Positions 61,201 through 64,000 of a stretch of DNA of 64,000 nt are shown here, piece by piece. Source of the stretch: Lunularia cruciata (lineage: Eukaryota > Streptophyta > Marchantiopsida > Lunulariales > Lunulariaceae); the NCBI GenBank assembly GCA_948567375.1, contig OX419758.1, positions 59,401,001 through 59,465,000 on the forward strand. Direction: 5' to 3'. Position numbers and translations under genes: made by a program. Each line of letters starts with the position of its first letter. Position 1 is the stretch's first letter. Below the pieces are notes generated by a model, which ran no database searches, had not been told where the DNA came from, and was given only the letters and a program-made list of their open reading frames with translations.

Positions 61201-62930
61201 TGGGAAAGGAGAGTGGAAATCGTGACAGGACTGGATATGAGGACATGAGAGCAGAAGCCATTCGAAGAACGGGGGATCCAGAACTCATTATATGCATATG
61301 AAGTGCAGATGAAATGTAAACATGATATTGGTAGGTGAGAGCAGAAGCCGTTCCCAGAACGGGTGATCCAGAACTCATTAAATGCATATGAAAGGTAACC
61401 AAGATATGCTCAATACAAGAAGGGTGATGAATATCTACAGTAGACGAAATGTAAACATGATATTGAGAAATGAGGAAAGAAGATCCAGAACTCACTGAAT
61501 GCAAATGAGATGTATGATATCAAATGTATACAAACAATGTGCAAGAAGAAATTCGTATAAAACCAGGAAAGGAGATGAAATGGAAACAACTGCTCGAATG
61601 TAAGCAGAAGTAAATGCCATCTAGAAACAATTAAAGAGCAACACTTGTATACCAATAGCATGCATCGAACAGCGCATAACAGCACATGTAGAGAAAAAAG
61701 CTCAACGGGGGAATGCGACCTAACGAGCCAGACTAGAGATTAAGTTAATCTGAGATTGGGAATCGTGTAGAAGCCATGAAATCGACAGTAGAGGAAGACA
61801 ATCGAGTCAGGCAAATCGTTCAGAGAACGTTCACATATCATGTAAACATGATATTGGATATATGAGGACAGAAGCCGTTCGAGGAACGGGGATCCAGAAC
61901 TCATTAATAATTAATTGCACATACCATGTAAACATGACGTGTGCAAATCGATATAAGTAATAAATCCATAAAGAAAATGACGTGAATCTAACAGATTCGA
62001 ATGGAAGGCAAAACACAGGCTAAATATCAATATTTCCTGATCAGTAGCAGGAGATAACTGATACACATCATGTGATCGATAAGCGCTAAGCACAAAGCAT
62101 GTAGCGAAATAGAGCACAACATGTTCACGAAGACCAACAAGCAAGACTTGAAAGATTAATTGAACTGATATCGGAAGACCGGGCAGAAATGATGTATAGG
62201 AACCATGAAACAGATCAACAAGTGTGGGCTGGAGCGAAGTGGGAGAAGAGTGGATGGTATTTTGGCTGAGATGGAGCGAAGCGTTTAGAGGACTGGATAT
62301 AGTATGTCACAATACGCGCTCTATGAATGCATGAGTCCTCAAACACTAAACAACTTAAGGAAGCAGAAGGCATTCATGGTAAGCCTCCATGAAAGCCCAT
62401 ACGACTTCATCAGTGCCTCGCGTAGTGCCAGGACTGGATATAAAGAAATGGGGACAGAAGCCGTTAGATGAACGGGAGATCCAGAACTCATTGAATGCAA
62501 ATGAGATGCAAGATATGTAATGTATCCAAGATCACGCACATCTGATCGAATGATAGCATAAATAAACGGAACCTGGAAAACATCTCAAGAGTAACACCTA
62601 TATACAATTAGCATGTATCTAAAACACGGAAACAGAACCACAGCGCATGGAGAGAAATAAAAACAACAGGAAAAGCAACGACTTAACGAGCCAGACGAGA
62701 AAGATTAAGATAAACAGAAGTCAAGAATCATGTAGAAGCCTGGAAATCGAAAGTTGTGGAAGATCCGTGAGTCAGCAGACCGAGAGTATGAAATCACTCA
62801 GAGAACGAGTAAGGAGAACGAAGCTTTAGAGGACTAGATATAGATTATATTGCAGCATGTACTATAAACACATGAGTCCTAAAACACCAAAAACACATAG
62901 AGAAGTAGAAAGGCGTGTGGGAAAATGAGT
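55300..62930 (+). repeat. Complex array of a hairpin-cored repeat family, about 20 copies in one orientation
   Basis: Core: GAGCAGAAGCCGTTC, three variable bases, GAACGGGGGATCCAGAAC, then CCACTAAG or TCATTGAATG. Left-arm starts: 55332, 55965, 56285, 56598, 56840, 57258, 57848, 58786, 60164, 60630, 61258, 61348, 61875, 62461; variant arms at 57575, 58326, 61816, 62794; worn copies without a left arm near 55515 and 61470. Other modules travel with it. One, about 180 bp, has ATCACAGCATGCTCTATG and CAGTGCCAAAGTAGCTGGGC (56648, 57632, 58376, 59453, 62305). Another has GTGGGAGAGGAGTGGATGG and CTTGGCTGGGT (about 55886, 57178, 60548, 62237). A third has TTGATACATTTCATAAGTAG-like sequence (55674, 57006, 58955, 60331). 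Long minus-strand open frames here (for example 55427-56059) follow the repeats and are not genes. Confidence 0.85.
59009..59305. mobile_element. ~290-bp insertion within one array copy, flanked by GGCAG
   Basis: The array copy at 58955 breaks after TTATGTAAGG and resumes at CAGAAACAGAGTAAGCATC, whereas the copy at 60331 runs through with only a short spacer. GGCAG stands at both edges (59009-59013, 59301-59305), compatible with a 5-bp target duplication. The insert has no open frame and no clear terminal repeats; its family is unknown. Confidence 0.5.
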
Positions 62931-62934
62931 AGTA

Positions 62935-63162
62935 TGAATAGATTAACCTGCAAGAACCCCTAAGACGGGATTATATAGATACAGAGAAGTTTCTGAACTG
63001 GATTGAAGGAGATGCTAACATGTAACTCATGTGAACAATACTCTAATGTGTAGCTCATGTAACTCGTGTGAATAGTACTCTAATGTGTAGCACATGTAAC
63101 TTGTGTGAATAGTAACTTGCATGAACAATAATCTAACAAAACGTTTCATTATAGTTCTAACA
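62935..63162 (-). repeat. Copia LTR in inverted orientation (228 bp)
   Basis: Read on minus it starts TGTTAGAA and ends GATTCATAC-like, closely matching the plus-strand LTR at 63790-64000. It has internal ~36-bp subrepeats (ATGTAACTCATGTGAAC, then ACTCTAATGTGTAG). The 25 bases next to it (63163-63187) match the inverse of the polypurine end of the same element, so it is the 3' end of a second, minus-strand copy. Confidence 0.85.
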
Positions 63163-63187
63163 CCCCTTCTTAATGGACGTTTTGTAG

Positions 63188-63780
63188 ACGCAAGTATATG
63201 GCAAATCCTGGCCTGAACCATTGGAAGGCTGTCAAAAGGATTTTCCGGTACATTCAAGGTACACGGTCACAGGGCCTAACTTACAAGGTAGTCCCATTCA
63301 TGGATACTCCTACTCAGATTGGGGAGGAGATCAAGACACAAGACGATCTACAAGAGGATACTGCTTTATCTTCTGTAATGTAGCTGTCTGTTGGTCAAGC
63401 AAAAGGCAAGCTTCTGTTTCTTTATCCAGCACTGAAGCTGAATACATGGCCTTGTCAAAGGAAGCAACTGAAGCAGTATGGCTTAATCGCTTGTTAAGTG
63501 ACCTGGGGTTTCCTGGAGAAACAATGAAGCTGTACTGCGACTGCAACAGCGGAATTGATCTTATTACTCCAACAAAGTAGCATGAGAGAACAAAGCACAT
63601 AGACATCAGATTCCACTTTGTCAGAGAAAAGGTGGAAGACAAGGCGATCTCTGTTTCATGGGTGGACACCAGAGATAATACTGCAAACATTTTTACTAAG
63701 GGATTGACTAGAGAATTGCATACAAGGTTTTGTCAGGCACTAGGAGTTATAGATAATAGACAGTTACAAAACGTCCATTA
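63188..63780 (+). pseudogene. Copia pol fragment: end of RT and RNase H
   Basis: The first frame gives KYMANPGLNHWKAVKRIF, typical of the end of Copia RT. After a frameshift near 63290, another frame has SDWGGDQDTRRSTRGY and LSSTEAEYMALSKEATEAVW, the Copia RNase H motifs. A TAG at 63578-63580 falls just before HERTKHIDIRFHFVREKVED. The frame then runs on to VSWVDTRDNTANIFTKGL and stops before the polypurine tract. Frameshift and stop make it inactive; everything upstream in the element is missing. Confidence 0.92.
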
Positions 63781-63789
63781 AAAAGGGAG
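63780..63789 (+). other. Polypurine tract of the Copia fragment
   Basis: AAAAAGGGAG stands directly before the LTR start TGTTAGAA, the expected priming site for plus-strand DNA synthesis in Copia elements. Confidence 0.8.
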
Positions 63790-64000
63790 TGTTAGAATTA
63801 TAATGAATTTTTTTGTTAGATTACTGTTCATACGAGTTACTGGTATGACATGTTAGAGTACTGTTCACACGAGTTACATGAGCTACACATTAAAGTATTG
63901 TTCACATGAGTTACATGTTAGCACAGCCTTCAATCCAGTTTCTGAGTTCTTTGTATCTATATAATCCTATCTTACGGGTTCTTGCAGGTTAATCGATTCA
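63790..64000 (+). repeat. 3' LTR of the plus-strand Copia fragment
   Basis: It starts TGTTAGAATT after the polypurine tract and reaches GATTCA exactly at the window end, which agrees with the boundary of the inverted copy at 62935. This suggests a short LTR of about 211-228 bp with TG-CA ends. The target duplication lies outside the window. Confidence 0.85.

Noticed and set aside
55332-62475. Hairpin core as a heat-shock element
   Set aside because: TTC and GAA units are not spaced by two bases as in nGAAnnTTCn; the match is only superficial.
55332-62475. Hairpin core as a Helitron 3' end
   Set aside because: A CTAA occurs about 15 nt after the hairpin in some copies, but most have TCATTGAA or TCATTA there, so no conserved CTRR terminus.
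55427-62539. Many minus-strand open frames of 60-210 codons
   Set aside because: They track the repeated modules, share repeat-derived phrases such as [12 protein letters not shown], and contain no helicase or other domain motif.
55300-62930. CRISPR-like array
   Set aside because: Plant nuclear context, irregular spacing, long imperfect units and no cas genes.

Overview
This window is nuclear DNA of a land plant. Genes are split by many short introns, the intergenic DNA is long, AT-rich and full of decayed transposons, and the three clear genes are plant-type: a WRINKLED1-class AP2 factor, the U11/U12-35K protein of the minor spliceosome, and a Dicer-like protein with a PAZ domain, two RNase III domains and two dsRBDs. 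Low gene density, worn Copia, MULE/FAR1 and non-LTR copies, and intermediate protein divergence suggest a non-seed plant, perhaps a moss. That lineage guess is inference. All three genes lie on the minus strand.

Layout. 1-3018: a decayed Copia element (minus). 3-8.7 kb: decayed plus-strand ORF remains and several tandem duplications. 10.8-13.9 kb: the WRI1-like gene in eight coding exons, one only 9 nt long. 14-23 kb: no recognised gene. 23.0-25.3 kb: a dead non-LTR reverse transcriptase. 25.3-31 kb: AT-rich DNA with a long foldback. 31.0-32.7 kb: a dead MULE/FAR1-type transposase. 33-41.5 kb: AT-rich DNA with small degenerate repeats. 41.6-44.8 kb: SNRNP35 in eight exons. 46.9-55.2 kb: the 3' part (eleven exons) of a DCL4-like Dicer gene. 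55.3-62.9 kb: a complex repeat array built around a short hairpin. 62.9-64.0 kb: a Copia RNase H fragment between two inverted LTRs.

The reading frames of the three genes close exactly across the splice sites I placed: 458 codons plus stop for WRI1-like, 432 plus stop for SNRNP35, and about 1,302 codons plus stop for the Dicer part. These models come from the sequence, not from transcripts. SNRNP35 (minor intron splicing) and the Dicer (small RNA production) sit in tandem about 2.1 kb apart; both act on RNA but nothing shows they are co-regulated.

The most unusual signals are: (i) the Dicer gene shows no helicase or DUF283 exons in the 8.8 kb upstream, so it is either helicase-less or has a very long repeat-filled intron; (ii) that upstream DNA is an array of about twenty copies of a repeat whose core is a CCGTTC-loop-GAACGG hairpin with a conserved stem and a variable three-base loop, all in one orientation, with further copies in introns of the Dicer gene and SNRNP35.
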